Source of the DNA: Pseudodesulfovibrio sediminis
GTDB lineage: Bacteria > Desulfobacterota > Desulfovibrionia > Desulfovibrionales > Desulfovibrionaceae
Assembly: GCF_020886695.1 (NCBI RefSeq)
Contig: NZ_AP024485.1
Span: 319,001 to 383,000, forward strand
Direction: 5' to 3'
Length of the DNA: 64,000 nucleotides
The notes under the pieces were generated by a model. The model worked only from the letters and a program-made list of their open reading frames with translations. It did not search any database and was not told the DNA's origin. Both the position numbers and the translations under genes were made by a program. Positions 45,057 through 54,984 of this stretch are shown in pieces. The first letter of the stretch is position 1, and the number at the start of each line of letters is the position of its first letter.

Positions 45057-48000
45057 ATGTCGAAGTCCTTTGAAGAGGTACTTAAAGAGGTCAAGGGGAA
45101 GCGGATTCTTGTAGCCAACCGGGGTATTCCGGCCAGGCGCATCTGTCGTTCCATCACCGAAATGTTCAATGCCAAGGCGATCATGACCGCCACCGACGTT
45201 GATAAAACCTCTCCTGCAACATCTGGTGCCAATGAGCTGCTTATGCTTGGCGCCGACCCTCGTGCCTATCTTGATTTGGACAGGGTCATTCGTGAAGCCA
45301 AGGCCAATGATGTTGTCGCCATTCACCCTGGTTGGGGATTTGGCGCAGAAGATGATTCGTTCCCGGCAAAATGTAAGAAAGCGGGCATTATATTTATTGG
45401 CCCCCCCCAGGAACCCATGCGCATCCTTGGCAACAAGGTTGCGGTCCGCAAGCTTGCAATTGAGCAGGACGTGCCGGTCGTCCCTGGTTCTGAGGGCGCC
45501 GTTTCCATTCCGGAAGCTCGTGAGATTGCTAAGGAAATCGGCTTTCCCGTCATGCTCAAGGCAGAGGGTGGCGGTGGTGGCCGTGGTATTTATGAAGTCT
45601 ATCAGGATGAAGACCTTGAAAACGCGTTTGCCAAGGCTTCGGCTCTGGCGCAGGCTTCTTTCGGTAATCCTCGTCTGTATGTCGAAAAACTGCTGACCTC
45701 CATCCGTCATATCGAGATTCAGGTCATTGCTGACCAGCATGGCAACATTTTCTGCCTGGATGAGCGGGATTGTACTGTTCAGCGGAATCACCAGAAGCTG
45801 ATTGAAATCACTCCTTCTCCCTGGCCCGGTTTCACACCGGAACTGCGCGCCCAGTTGAAAGAGTACTCGCGTCGCCTTGTTGCCGCTGTCGGATACCACT
45901 CTCTGGCCACAGTCGAATTCCTGGTGGACACCGATGGCGTGCCGTACCTCATTGAGGTCAACACTCGCCTGCAGGTGGAGCACGGTATCACCGAATGCCG
46001 GTATGGTATTGACATCGTTGAAGAGCAGATCGCCATCGCCTTTGGCTCAACGCTGCGTTTCAACGAGGAAACAACCAAACCGTATCAGTGGGCAATGCAG
46101 TGCCGCATAAACTGCGAGGACCCGCAGAAGAACTTTGAACCCAACTCCGGGCGTATTACCCGTTACGTTTCTCCCGGTGGGCAGGGCATTCGTATCGACT
46201 CCTGCATTGGAGATGGATACCGCTTCCCGTCCAACTATGATTCCGCAGCATCCTTGTTGATTGCTTACGGCAACTCGTGGGACAAAGTCGTTTCCCTGAT
46301 GAAGCGTTCTCTGCGTGAGTACATGATCGGTGGTTTGAAAACGACTATTCCTTTCCATCGCAAGATTATTGATCAGCAGCGCTTTGTCGATGCGGATTAC
46401 AATACCAATTTTGTGCGCGATAATTATGCAGAGCTCATGGACTATTCGGATCGTGAGCCTGATTCTTTGCGTATGACTCGTCTCGTGGCCGAGATTTCCG
46501 CACTGGGGTACAACAAATACGTGCAGCTCGGTGAATATCGCGGACGCGAGGACAAGCGAGTCGGACGTTTTGAACTGGCAGAGCCGCCCGAAGTGTCCTC
46601 ATGGTTCGAGCCGCGCTTTTCACGCAAGATGGACCGTGATGCGATCCTGGATACCCTGCGTACGGATCGCGAGGCCGGTATCGTCCATATGACCGATACC
46701 ACCACCCGTGATATCACGCAGTCCAACAGCGGTAACCGTTTCCGTTTGGCTGAAGACAAAATCATTGGTCCGAGTCTGGATAAATGCGGCTTCTTCTCTT
46801 TGGAGAACGGTGGCGGGGCACACTTCCATGTGGCCATGCTGGCGAACATGACCTATCCGTTTATGGAAGCGGCCGAGTGGAACAGGTTTGCACCCAACAC
46901 CTTGAAGCAGATTCTGGTGCGGTCGACCAATGTCCTCGGTTACAAGCCGCAGCCCAAGAATGTCATGCGGCTCACCTGCGAGATGATTGACGAACATTAC
47001 GAAATCATCCGTTGTTTCGATTTCCTTAACCACGTTGAAAACATGCGTCCCTTTGCTGAGGTCGCCATGAATTCCAAACGCAATATTTTCGAACCCGCAA
47101 TATCCCTTTCCTGGGCTAAGGGATTCGACGTAGAGCGGTATATGGAAGTCACGGATAATATCGTTGCCATGTGTGCTGACGCTGCCGGCATCAGCAAGAA
47201 GCAGGCTGAGAAGAGAATCATCCTTGGCCTCAAGGACATGGCCGGTGTATGCCCGCCCAGATTCATGCGTGAACTGATCGGCGCCATTACCAAAAAATAT
47301 CCTGAACTGGTCGTTCACAGCCATCGTCACTACACAGACGGACTGTTTGTCCCCACCATGGGAGCTGCTGCTGATGCCGGTGCACATATCGTTGATGTGG
47401 CCATTGGTTCCGCAGTTCGCTGGTATGGACAGGGTGAAGTGCTTTCCACAGCTGCCTACATCGAGGATGAGGTTGGCCTGCAGACGCATCTTGATAAGGA
47501 TATGATCCGTGCAACCAGCTTCCAGCTCAAGCAGATCATGCCTTACTACGATAAATATACCGCACCGTACTTTCAGGGCATCGATCATGATGTTGTTCGT
47601 CATGGCATGCCTGGTGGCGCGACCTCTTCCTCTCAGGAGGGGGCACTCAAGCAGGGCTATATCAAGCTTCTGCCCTATATGTTGAAATTCCTTGAAGGGA
47701 CCCGCAAGGTGGTTCGTTACCATGACGTGACGCCTGGTTCTCAGATTACCTGGAATACGGCATTCCTGGCTGTTACCGGTGCATACAAGCGTGGTGGTGA
47801 ACGCGAGGTTCGCAGGTTGCTTTCCATTATGGATATCGTCAACCTTTGTTCCGAGAGCGATCTGACCAGCCTGGAACGCAGCGCCCGACTCGACCTGTAT
47901 CGTGATGCCAATGATGCGTTCAGAAATCTGTTGCTTGGCAAGTTTGGTAAGTTGCCCCTCGGTTTCCCCGAAGACTGGGTTTACCAGTCCGCCTTTGGTA

Positions 48001-48755
48001 AAGGGTGGGAAAATGCCATCAAAGACAGGACCGAGGAGTCCCCTCTTGTCACGTTGGTGGATGTGGACCTCGAAGCCGAGAAGAAGGCTTTGCAGAATCG
48101 TCTTCATCGGCAGCCTTCCGAAGAAGAATTCGTCATGTACCTCAACCACCCTGGCGACGCCATTACCACCATCGACTTCTGTGAGAAGTATGGCAATATT
48201 AACAATCTGCCTGTCGATGTCTGGTTTGAAGGGCTTGAAAAGGGCGAACTGCTCCAATTCCAGGGTAACTGCAAGAAGCCGCACGTCATGCGTATTCTTG
48301 ATATCTCTGAACCTGATGAAAATGGTATGTGTGTTGTCCGCTATATTCTCGACTCCGAAATCATGAGCCATCAGGTGAAGATTGCCGAGCCGGAATCCGG
48401 AAGCAAGGACAGCAATGAAATGGCTGATCCTGCTAACCCGTATCACGTTGGTTCGCCCAGTAATGGCGACCTGTGGGTCACCCACGTGCAACCTGGTGAC
48501 AGGGTCAAGGAAGGGGAGGAGCTGTTCAACATCTCCATCATGAAACAGGAGAAGGCTGTACTTGCTCCCATGGGCGGTACCGTACGTCGCGTCCTCAAGT
48601 CCGGTAACTATACCGAAGACAAGAAGATGATTCCTGTTGTTGAAGGGGAGCTCTTGGTTGAACTTGGTCCTGATGGTGGCGTCTGCCCCACATGCAAAGC
48701 CGAGATCGCCAATGAAGATGCCAACTTCTGCGCCAATTGCGGACAAAAAGTATAA
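45057..48755 (+). CDS. pyc: pyruvate carboxylase with C-terminal zinc ribbon
   Basis: 1232 aa. Biotin carboxylase domain at 1 to ~460 (ILVANRGIPARRICRS, KAEGGGGGRGIYEVY), then a carboxyltransferase domain with metal ligands (DTTTRD near 546, GLKDMAG lysine near 724, HSH near 753), and a biotin-carrier domain with the biotinylated Lys in IMKQEKAV (about 1161), where AMKM is usual. The last ~25 residues form a zinc ribbon (CPTCKAEI...FCANCGQKV) not found in ordinary pyruvate carboxylases. It makes oxaloacetate from pyruvate and bicarbonate. ATG 45057 is chosen; a GTG at 45048 is closer to the AGGAG site. Substrate inferred from family. Confidence 0.9.
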   Translation: MSKSFEEVLKEVKGKRILVANRGIPARRICRSITEMFNAKAIMTATDVDKTSPATSGANELLMLGADPRAYLDLDRVIREAKANDVVAIHPGWGFGAEDDSFPAKCKKAGIIFIGPPQEPMRILGNKVAVRKLAIEQDVPVVPGSEGAVSIPEAREIAKEIGFPVMLKAEGGGGGRGIYEVYQDEDLENAFAKASALAQASFGNPRLYVEKLLTSIRHIEIQVIADQHGNIFCLDERDCTVQRNHQKLIEITPSPWPGFTPELRAQLKEYSRRLVAAVGYHSLATVEFLVDTDGVPYLIEVNTRLQVEHGITECRYGIDIVEEQIAIAFGSTLRFNEETTKPYQWAMQCRINCEDPQKNFEPNSGRITRYVSPGGQGIRIDSCIGDGYRFPSNYDSAASLLIAYGNSWDKVVSLMKRSLREYMIGGLKTTIPFHRKIIDQQRFVDADYNTNFVRDNYAELMDYSDREPDSLRMTRLVAEISALGYNKYVQLGEYRGREDKRVGRFELAEPPEVSSWFEPRFSRKMDRDAILDTLRTDREAGIVHMTDTTTRDITQSNSGNRFRLAEDKIIGPSLDKCGFFSLENGGGAHFHVAMLANMTYPFMEAAEWNRFAPNTLKQILVRSTNVLGYKPQPKNVMRLTCEMIDEHYEIIRCFDFLNHVENMRPFAEVAMNSKRNIFEPAISLSWAKGFDVERYMEVTDNIVAMCADAAGISKKQAEKRIILGLKDMAGVCPPRFMRELIGAITKKYPELVVHSHRHYTDGLFVPTMGAAADAGAHIVDVAIGSAVRWYGQGEVLSTAAYIEDEVGLQTHLDKDMIRATSFQLKQIMPYYDKYTAPYFQGIDHDVVRHGMPGGATSSSQEGALKQGYIKLLPYMLKFLEGTRKVVRYHDVTPGSQITWNTAFLAVTGAYKRGGEREVRRLLSIMDIVNLCSESDLTSLERSARLDLYRDANDAFRNLLLGKFGKLPLGFPEDWVYQSAFGKGWENAIKDRTEESPLVTLVDVDLEAEKKALQNRLHRQPSEEEFVMYLNHPGDAITTIDFCEKYGNINNLPVDVWFEGLEKGELLQFQGNCKKPHVMRILDISEPDENGMCVVRYILDSEIMSHQVKIAEPESGSKDSNEMADPANPYHVGSPSNGDLWVTHVQPGDRVKEGEELFNISIMKQEKAVLAPMGGTVRRVLKSGNYTEDKKMIPVVEGELLVELGPDGGVCPTCKAEIANEDANFCANCGQKV

Positions 48756-49112
48756 AAAGTTCAAATCAATTTAAATTGGTCTGAAAACGAAATAAGACGT
48801 GCTTTGAGAGCGCGTATGATAAAAATCAGGGCCGATGCACAATAACTGTGCGTCGGTCCTGTCTTTTTTTGGGATATCCTATTTCTTCGATCGAGTGTGC
48901 ATATTTTGAAAATGCATAATTTTATGGTTTTTTGGCACAATGGTCAGACCAATTGTTTCGTTGACGAATAGTTGGAAATACCTGTAAACGAGTACTCGAA
49001 ACTTATGTCTTGATTGTTTTTTTGTATACACTCAAATCATATGGAATCCGTGGGCCTCGGTTGAAGAGGCAATCAATCCGCTTCAACTGCACGGATCAAC
49101 CAGGAGGATGAA
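48756..49112 (+). other. intergenic region between pyc and the PEP synthase gene
   Basis: No coding region seen. It contains the pyc terminator at 48826-48870, then about 240 AT-rich bases that probably hold the promoter of the PEP synthase gene; no convincing -35/-10 pair was fixed by eye. Confidence 0.6.
48826..48870 (+). terminator. terminator of the birA-pyc unit
   Basis: AGGGCCGATGCACA pairs with TGTGCGTCGGTCCT (two wobble pairs) around ATAAC, followed by seven T. Confidence 0.88.
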
Positions 49113-52100
49113 ATGGCCAAGACCCAGAAAAAGCCCGCAGACAAAACTGAGGGTGCCAAAGCCAAGAAGGCGGACGCGAAAACTGAGAGTCTCATGAAGA
49201 AGTTGGTTCTCAACGGTGCCGACATCAAGAAGATCGGTGAAGAAGCTGAGCTTCTCGTTGGTGGCAAGAACTATAATACTGCCATCATCAGCCAGGTTCC
49301 TGGCATAAGGGCCCCGGAGTTCAGGGCCATTTCATCTCATGTATTTCATACAATTCTTGACGACACGAAGGTGAATGCCGCTGTTGTGCGCGCCACTGTC
49401 GACAAGGAATACAATAAGGTTGATTGGAATTCGGATGCCGTCAACGAAGACTCTGAATTCCTGCAACAATTTGTTCGCGAAGTCGGCAAACGGATTCGTG
49501 AACAGTCCGAAAAGCAGTCGGGAACGCCTATCCGTCTGCGCACCTTTATTAATAATGTAGTAGAAGGGTTCGCCACTTCTCCCGAGGGTATTGACCAGCT
49601 GCGCATGCGTTCGGTTCTGGTTCAGTCCGCCATCCTTTCTGTGGATGTCCCTGAAGAGATCGGAAAGGAAGTCATGGGCGCCTACAATTCCATTTGCAAG
49701 GAAGCCGGTCTGGATGACGTGCCAGTGGCGGTTCGTTCTTCGGCTGCTGGTGAGGATAGCCGCAAGAAAGCCTTCGCCGGTTTGCAGGATACGTATCTGA
49801 ATATCGTGGGTGCGGATGAGTGCCTTGAGGCGTACCATTGGGATTGTGCTTCCGCATACAACCTGCGCTCCATGACCTACCGTCGTGAAGCCATTCTTGA
49901 CGCCATTACCAAGGCTGAAGAGACCGGCGATGATTCCATTGCCGAGATCGCCAAGCAGGAGTGGGCCATTGAGCATACCTCTCTGTCTGTCTGTATCATG
50001 CGTATGATCAATCCGGTTATTTCCGGTACGGCGTTTTCTGCTGATACCGCCACCGGTTGCCGGGGTACCGATCGAAATGATCTCGTATCCATCGATGCCA
50101 GTTACGGACTGGGTGAAGCCGTTGTTGGCGGTATGGTTACTCCTGATAAATTTTATGTATTCCAGCGTGATGGCGGTCGAGAGGTCGTCATTCGTTATAT
50201 GGGCTGCAAAGAAAAGAAGATTGTCTACAAGCAGGACGGCAGTGGAACGCATGTGGTCAAGGTCCCGGAAAACGAAGTCAATCGTTGGTCCCTGTCCATT
50301 GCTCAGGCCGAAACTGTTGCAGAAGGTGTACGAGCCATTTCCAGTGCCTATGACGGCATGATCATGGACACCGAGTTCTGCATCGATAGCACTGATCGTC
50401 TCTGGTTTGTTCAGGCCCGTCCTGAAACGCGCTGGAATGAAGACATCGAACTGCATCCCAACACCATTTTCATGCGCCGTCTGGAAGTGGACCCCAAGGC
50501 CATTAATTCTGCCGAAGTCATTCTGGAAGGCAACGGCGCTTCCCGTGGCGCAGGGCAGGGAACGGTCAGATATCTCCGTTCCGCACTGGAACTCAACAAG
50601 ATCAACAAGGGTGAAATTCTGGCCGCGGCACGTACTGATCCGGACATGGTTCCGGGTATGCGTATCGCTTCCGCCATCCTTGCGGATGTTGGTGGTGATA
50701 CAAGCCACGCGGCTATTACTTCCCGCGAACTGGGCATCCCGGCCATCATTGGTATTCAGCGCATCGAAGCTCTGAGGGCCCTGGAAGGGCAGCAGGTCAC
50801 GGTCGATGGCTCACGCGGCAAAGTGTATCGCGGCGAACTTCCCCTGGTGGAAGTTGGTGGTGAGATCAAGGTCGATGAACTTCCTGCAACCAAAACCAAG
50901 GTTGGTCTTATTCTGGCTGACGTCGGTCAGGCGCTGTTCCTGTCCCGTCTGCGTCAGGTTCCCGATTTTGAAATCGGCCTGCTCCGTGCAGAGTTCATGC
51001 TTGGCAATATTGGTGTCCATCCCATGGCTCTCGAAGCATATGACAAGGACACCTTGAACGATCTAGTGGAAGAAAAGATCGAGGAAATGGACTCCAAGTT
51101 GACCAAGGTCATGAAAGAGCAGCTCGACACCGGGCTGATTTCCATCCCCCTCAAGCTTCGTGACTACGTCGGTCTGATCACCGGGCTGAACAAGGAAATG
51201 GAAGCCCTGGCTGAGCAGGAAGGCGCACGCAGCACTGACGAAGTGCTCGCCATGCACCGTCGCCTGCGGGAAATGGATCACAAATTGGATGACCATATCT
51301 CCTTGGCCACTGAACGCCTCGATGTGCTCAAGACGTCCATTGACATGGAAGCCCACGTGGCCGTTGTTCTGGGGTACCATGACATGCTTGAGACTGCTCC
51401 CGAACCCCGTTCAGAGGATTGGAAGATTCGCAGGCAGCATGAAAAGGAAATTGCCACCTATGTGGAACGATTGAAGAATGAGCCTGAATTCATTGCTCAT
51501 ATTGATAAAATTATAGGTCTGCGCGAAGAAGTGGCCCTCAAAATGGGGCTGAAATCCGAAATGGATGAAGTGGCAACTCTGCCTGATCGCATTCGCCACA
51601 TCCTTGAGTCTCGCGGCTATACTTCCGGTAAGGAAAACTACATTCAGACCCTGGCTCAGGGCTTGGCGCTGTTTGCCATGGCTTTCTACGGCAGCAACAT
51701 CGTTTACCGTACCACTGACTTCAAGTCGAATGAGTATCGCAACCTGCTTGGCGGTTTGCTGTTCGAGGCTGAAGAAGACAACCCCATGATGGGATACCGG
51801 GGTGTTTCCAGAAATATTCACGACTGGGAACTCGAAGCTTTCAAGCTGGCCCGTGGTATCTACGGTGGTACAAACCTGTCCATCATGTTCCCGTTTGTCC
51901 GTACCTTGGAAGAAGCGCGCAGTATGAAGCGCTATCTCAAACAGGTGCACAATCTTGAATCCGGCAAGGATGGTCTCAAGGTCATCCTCATGGCTGAGAT
52001 TCCGAGCAACGCCATTCTGTGTAAGGAATTCCTTACGGAAGTCGACGGTTTCTCCATCGGCTCCAACGATATGACCCAGATGGTTCTGGCAACAGACCGC

Positions 52101-52703
52101 GATAACGCAAGCTTGCAGCATATCTATGATGAAGAAGATCCTGCAGTTGTCTGGGCTATCCTGTGCGCCATCTTCTCTGGTCAGAAAGTCGGCAAAAAGG
52201 TCGGTTTTTGTGGGCAGGGCGTTTCCAACTCCGTTATCCTGCGCGGCCTGGTTGCCATTGCCGGTATCGTGTCGGCATCGGTTGTTCCTGATACGTACCA
52301 CCAGACCAAGCTTGATATGGCTGCGGTAGAAGCCGAGAACATCAAGACACGTGACTTGGGTACGTGGCTCAAAGCGCAGCACATGACCAAGTTGAAAGAT
52401 CTTCTTGAGCAGAACAGCTATGGCCATATCCTGAAGAAATACAAATCATCAGAAGACTTTATGGAATGGTACGAAGGTGAACTCGATCGTTTCGGAGAAC
52501 AGCTCCGCGACAATATCGAGACACCCAAGGAAGAGTTCTATCGCCAGGAGATGGAGCAGTTCAGGGCTGTATTCCACAAGCCGGTTATCTATGCCAGCTG
52601 GGATTGGAACAACACGGTTTATGATGCCATGCGTCATGCCGGGTTCGACTCCTTTGATGAGCAGGAAGCGGCTCTCGAAGAACAGCGCAAAAAGAAATGG
52701 TAG
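49113..52703 (+). CDS. large phosphoenolpyruvate synthase / PPDK-family enzyme
   Basis: 1196 aa against ~800 for standard PpsA. Lys/Ala-rich N-terminal ~30 residues; ATP-grasp PPDK_N domain (about 40-440, AVRSSAAGEDSRKKAFAG); phospho-histidine domain with GGDTSHAAITSRELGIPA (His ~531); PEP-binding domain with LMAEIPSNA and SIGSNDMTQMVLATDRDNA (about 960-990) and FCGQGVSN. An extra helical insert (about 650-820) and a ~120-residue C-terminal extension account for the added length. It interconverts pyruvate and PEP. A GGAGGATG site precedes the ATG. Follows pyc but has its own upstream region. Confidence 0.9.
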   Translation: MAKTQKKPADKTEGAKAKKADAKTESLMKKLVLNGADIKKIGEEAELLVGGKNYNTAIISQVPGIRAPEFRAISSHVFHTILDDTKVNAAVVRATVDKEYNKVDWNSDAVNEDSEFLQQFVREVGKRIREQSEKQSGTPIRLRTFINNVVEGFATSPEGIDQLRMRSVLVQSAILSVDVPEEIGKEVMGAYNSICKEAGLDDVPVAVRSSAAGEDSRKKAFAGLQDTYLNIVGADECLEAYHWDCASAYNLRSMTYRREAILDAITKAEETGDDSIAEIAKQEWAIEHTSLSVCIMRMINPVISGTAFSADTATGCRGTDRNDLVSIDASYGLGEAVVGGMVTPDKFYVFQRDGGREVVIRYMGCKEKKIVYKQDGSGTHVVKVPENEVNRWSLSIAQAETVAEGVRAISSAYDGMIMDTEFCIDSTDRLWFVQARPETRWNEDIELHPNTIFMRRLEVDPKAINSAEVILEGNGASRGAGQGTVRYLRSALELNKINKGEILAAARTDPDMVPGMRIASAILADVGGDTSHAAITSRELGIPAIIGIQRIEALRALEGQQVTVDGSRGKVYRGELPLVEVGGEIKVDELPATKTKVGLILADVGQALFLSRLRQVPDFEIGLLRAEFMLGNIGVHPMALEAYDKDTLNDLVEEKIEEMDSKLTKVMKEQLDTGLISIPLKLRDYVGLITGLNKEMEALAEQEGARSTDEVLAMHRRLREMDHKLDDHISLATERLDVLKTSIDMEAHVAVVLGYHDMLETAPEPRSEDWKIRRQHEKEIATYVERLKNEPEFIAHIDKIIGLREEVALKMGLKSEMDEVATLPDRIRHILESRGYTSGKENYIQTLAQGLALFAMAFYGSNIVYRTTDFKSNEYRNLLGGLLFEAEEDNPMMGYRGVSRNIHDWELEAFKLARGIYGGTNLSIMFPFVRTLEEARSMKRYLKQVHNLESGKDGLKVILMAEIPSNAILCKEFLTEVDGFSIGSNDMTQMVLATDRDNASLQHIYDEEDPAVVWAILCAIFSGQKVGKKVGFCGQGVSNSVILRGLVAIAGIVSASVVPDTYHQTKLDMAAVEAENIKTRDLGTWLKAQHMTKLKDLLEQNSYGHILKKYKSSEDFMEWYEGELDRFGEQLRDNIETPKEEFYRQEMEQFRAVFHKPVIYASWDWNNTVYDAMRHAGFDSFDEQEAALEEQRKKKW

Positions 52704-52723
52704 AATCGAAGTAAGAGCAAATA

Positions 52724-52757
52724 AAAAGCTCCCGGCCATTTGGCCGGGAGCTTTTTT
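52724..52757. terminator. terminator after the PEP synthase gene
   Basis: AAAAGCTCCCGGCCA / TGGCCGGGAGCTTTT inverted repeat with a two-base loop and six T; bidirectional with the convergent small gene. Confidence 0.92.
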
Positions 52758-52768
52758 GTGTATGGTGT

Positions 52769-53062
52769 TTAAGCGATGGTGTCGGCAATGCTGCCTATGC
52801 CTGTACTTAATGTCGAGTTTACCGCCTGCTGGATATCAATATCGGTTCCAGTGGAGCCGAAGTCAGTGCCGGCACCAATGAAATCTTCCGTTTTGGAGGC
52901 GACTTCAGCTCCAGTCACAGCTTGTTCCATCGAATCTAGTCCCTTGGAATTCATCCCGGAAGAAATCTCGCTGGTCTGGTCTGGAATGAATTCCGGACCA
53001 GAAATCTGATTCTCCATTGCCATGGATTGTATGGTGTTCGTAGAAATGCTGATATCGGACAT
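52769..53062 (-). CDS. small Ser/Thr/Gly-rich hypothetical protein
   Basis: 97 aa from the ATG at 53062, set by a GGAGG site; four upstream in-frame codons are ignored. Acidic, no Cys and no signal peptide, rich in Ser, Thr, Gly and Ile. The N-terminal ISISTNTIQSMAMENQ faintly resembles YjfB-type putative motility proteins. It lies beside flaG on the same strand, so a flagellum-related export substrate is possible, but no family is assigned. Confidence 0.55.
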   Translation of the reverse strand: MSDISISTNTIQSMAMENQISGPEFIPDQTSEISSGMNSKGLDSMEQAVTGAEVASKTEDFIGAGTDFGSTGTDIDIQQAVNSTLSTGIGSIADTIA

Positions 53063-53216
53063 GGTTGCCTCCATGTTTGCTGACTGCTACTTGTTTGTAG
53101 TATGCATCAAGACAATACATGAAGGCAAGTGTGTTGGATTCAGACGAAAAACGGCCAAAATCGCCCCGGCCTCAGGGGCAGGGGCGTGAATATTTGGCTG
53201 TGAAATGAGTAACGAT

Positions 53217-53606
53217 CTAGGAGACTTCGTTCAAAAAGCCTTGACCGAGATTCTTCAGAGACTTTGTCAACTTGAGAAAATCATCATCAGGAATCTTGCG
53301 GATGGTCTTTCCTTCTGCGTCGACAATTTCCACCTGCACGGTGTCGTTTTCTTCCAGAATATTGAACTTCAGTTGCACGTTCGAATTTTCAAGCTGCTTT
53401 TCTGCTTCAGCAACAAGCGTGTTTAACTCTTCTCTGGAAAAATGGTTTGATTGAGCATCAGTATCAGATGCGTCCTGCTTGTTGACCGCATCCGTGCGCT
53501 TCGCTGTCTCGCCCTGATCGGGCTGCCGGGCCACTGCCTTAGCCGGTGTCACACTCTCCGAGCGCATACCTTGCTTTGTGTCGATTCTTATATCGGGGAT
53601 ATTCAT
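53217..53606 (-). CDS. flaG: FlaG-family flagellar protein
   Basis: 129 aa. A disordered polar N-terminal half (about 1-60) is followed by the FlaG domain: LNTLVAEAEKQLENSNVQLK, a beta hairpin (VQVEIVDAEGKTIRKIP) and a C-terminal helix. FlaG proteins influence filament length in several flagellated bacteria. ATG 53606 has a GGGAGGGAG site; ten upstream codons are not used. Divergent from the fapA-motAB genes. Confidence 0.82.
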   Translation of the reverse strand: MNIPDIRIDTKQGMRSESVTPAKAVARQPDQGETAKRTDAVNKQDASDTDAQSNHFSREELNTLVAEAEKQLENSNVQLKFNILEENDTVQVEIVDAEGKTIRKIPDDDFLKLTKSLKNLGQGFLNEVS

Positions 53607-53750
53607 GGTCTCCCTCCCTGGTGTTACACGAATCATCCCAATCCTGATTCACCTCTTACGTTTGTTATCGACATCTTTTGGGGTATCTTTAGAGTTGCAG
53701 GTATATAAATTATATGTTTGTCCGTTTTTTTTGATAAGCAGTGTTAATCA

Positions 53751-53779
53751 TTGACGGTAATTTGAATATTGAATATGGT
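53751..53779 (+). promoter_or_regulatory. candidate promoter upstream of the fapA-motA-motB unit
   Basis: TTGACG, a 17-base spacer, then TATGGT (sigma-70-like). An 8-base inverted repeat CGGTAATT (53755-53762) / AATTACCG (53803-53810) brackets the -10 region and could be an operator. Pattern match only. Confidence 0.35.
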
Positions 53780-53862
53780 ATTCAGAATTTAAAATTGTGT
53801 GCAATTACCGTTTTTTATGTGAATGATCTTGTAGCTGGCTGTGGCTGGTGACACGGGAGTTT

Positions 53863-54981
53863 ATGCCCTATATTCTGAAACATTACTTTGACCCCGACTG
53901 GGATCTGACAAAACTCAAACCAGCCGAGCAGGTTGACGGCAGTGTGGACCACCATGAAAAGCACTTTGTGCATAGTGTGGAAGCCGGTGCTGTCATTGCG
54001 GAGTGGGTTGAGCTGGCTGAAGACGCCAATGGTCAGGACGAGCGATTCGTCTATGATGAGAAGGCTTTTCCGGCTGGTCGAGGTACTGGTATCAAACATA
54101 GGCATCCAGATCGGCTCTACGCAGCAAAGGACGGGTATGTTTGTTATAAAGATGGAAAAATAGTCGTAAGAGACACGCTCATCCTTGCCAAGGATATCGA
54201 TTATCATACCGGAAACATAGATTTTATAGGTAATGTGGTCATAGACGGTTCTGTGCGCTCAGGATTTTCTGTGCGGGGCCGGGATCTTTCTGTCCATGGG
54301 CAGATTGAAGGCGCAGAAGTCAAGGCGTTACAGGATTTGAACTGTAAGGGTGGTATCAAGGGAGGACATAAGGCGCAGGTTAAATCCGGAAGAGATATGA
54401 AGCTTGCGTTTTGTGAAAATGCGACCCTTCAATCAAGTCGTGATATCTTGATCAAGGGAGCGTTGATGCATAGTGATGTGTATGCCGGGCGGCGTCTGGC
54501 TGTTGGCGGTCGTCTAACCGGTGGAAATATTTCAGCCTATAATTACATCTATGTAGGCGAGCAGTTGGGGGGCGGGCTGGATACCGACACCTCGTTGGTC
54601 CTCGGATACCATCCCTCATTGCTGTATGTGAACAGAGAGTCGAATATTCGTATCAAAAAACTGCATGATGATATTGCCTCGTTTGAGAAGATATTGAACA
54701 AAGACGATGAATTTCAGGAAGAGTATAAAGAAAAGCTTGAGTCTGCTAAAGCTGAGCTGGAGTTGATCAAATCCCTGAAGGTCCAACTTTGGGAGGGGAT
54801 GTATTGCACGGAATGCCTTGAAGAATGCAAGGTTCTGGTTCCGGGGGTGGTCAAGCCCGGTGTCGAAATCAGCATTGGCAATGCGTATTACAAGGTCGAC
54901 GATTATTTGGAAGATGTGTTTTTTTATTATGATCATGAAGAAGTTAAAATTGGTGCCTCCACCAAAAACATTAAAAGATAG
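53863..54981 (+). CDS. FapA (DUF342) family protein
   Basis: 372 aa. Central beta-helix of short repeats typical of FapA/DUF342 (NIDFIGNVVIDGSVRSGFSV, LSVHGQIEGAEVKALQDLNC, GGIKGG) followed by a coiled coil (about 265-310) and a small C-terminal domain. The family is linked to polymerisation/cell-envelope and motility functions in different bacteria. It is three bases upstream of motA, so probably expressed with the stator genes. ATG 53863 has a GGGAG site; a GTG five codons earlier is rejected. Confidence 0.85.
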   Translation: MPYILKHYFDPDWDLTKLKPAEQVDGSVDHHEKHFVHSVEAGAVIAEWVELAEDANGQDERFVYDEKAFPAGRGTGIKHRHPDRLYAAKDGYVCYKDGKIVVRDTLILAKDIDYHTGNIDFIGNVVIDGSVRSGFSVRGRDLSVHGQIEGAEVKALQDLNCKGGIKGGHKAQVKSGRDMKLAFCENATLQSSRDILIKGALMHSDVYAGRRLAVGGRLTGGNISAYNYIYVGEQLGGGLDTDTSLVLGYHPSLLYVNRESNIRIKKLHDDIASFEKILNKDDEFQEEYKEKLESAKAELELIKSLKVQLWEGMYCTECLEECKVLVPGVVKPGVEISIGNAYYKVDDYLEDVFFYYDHEEVKIGASTKNIKR

Positions 54982-54984
54982 CAC

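Noticed and set aside
44859-45983. 374-codon frame antisense to birA end and pyc start
   Set aside because: Antisense shadow of the biotin carboxylase domain.
46620-48764. 714-codon open frame antisense to pyruvate carboxylase
   Set aside because: It mirrors a highly biased real gene on the plus strand; no ribosome site, and its translation shows no domain.
49332-50708. 458-codon frame antisense to the PEP synthase gene
   Set aside because: Shadow of the strongly biased sense gene; His/Asn-rich translation typical of antisense frames.
51411-52427. 338-codon frame antisense to the PEP synthase C-terminal half
   Set aside because: Same reason; overlaps the fully conserved PEP-binding motifs on the sense strand.
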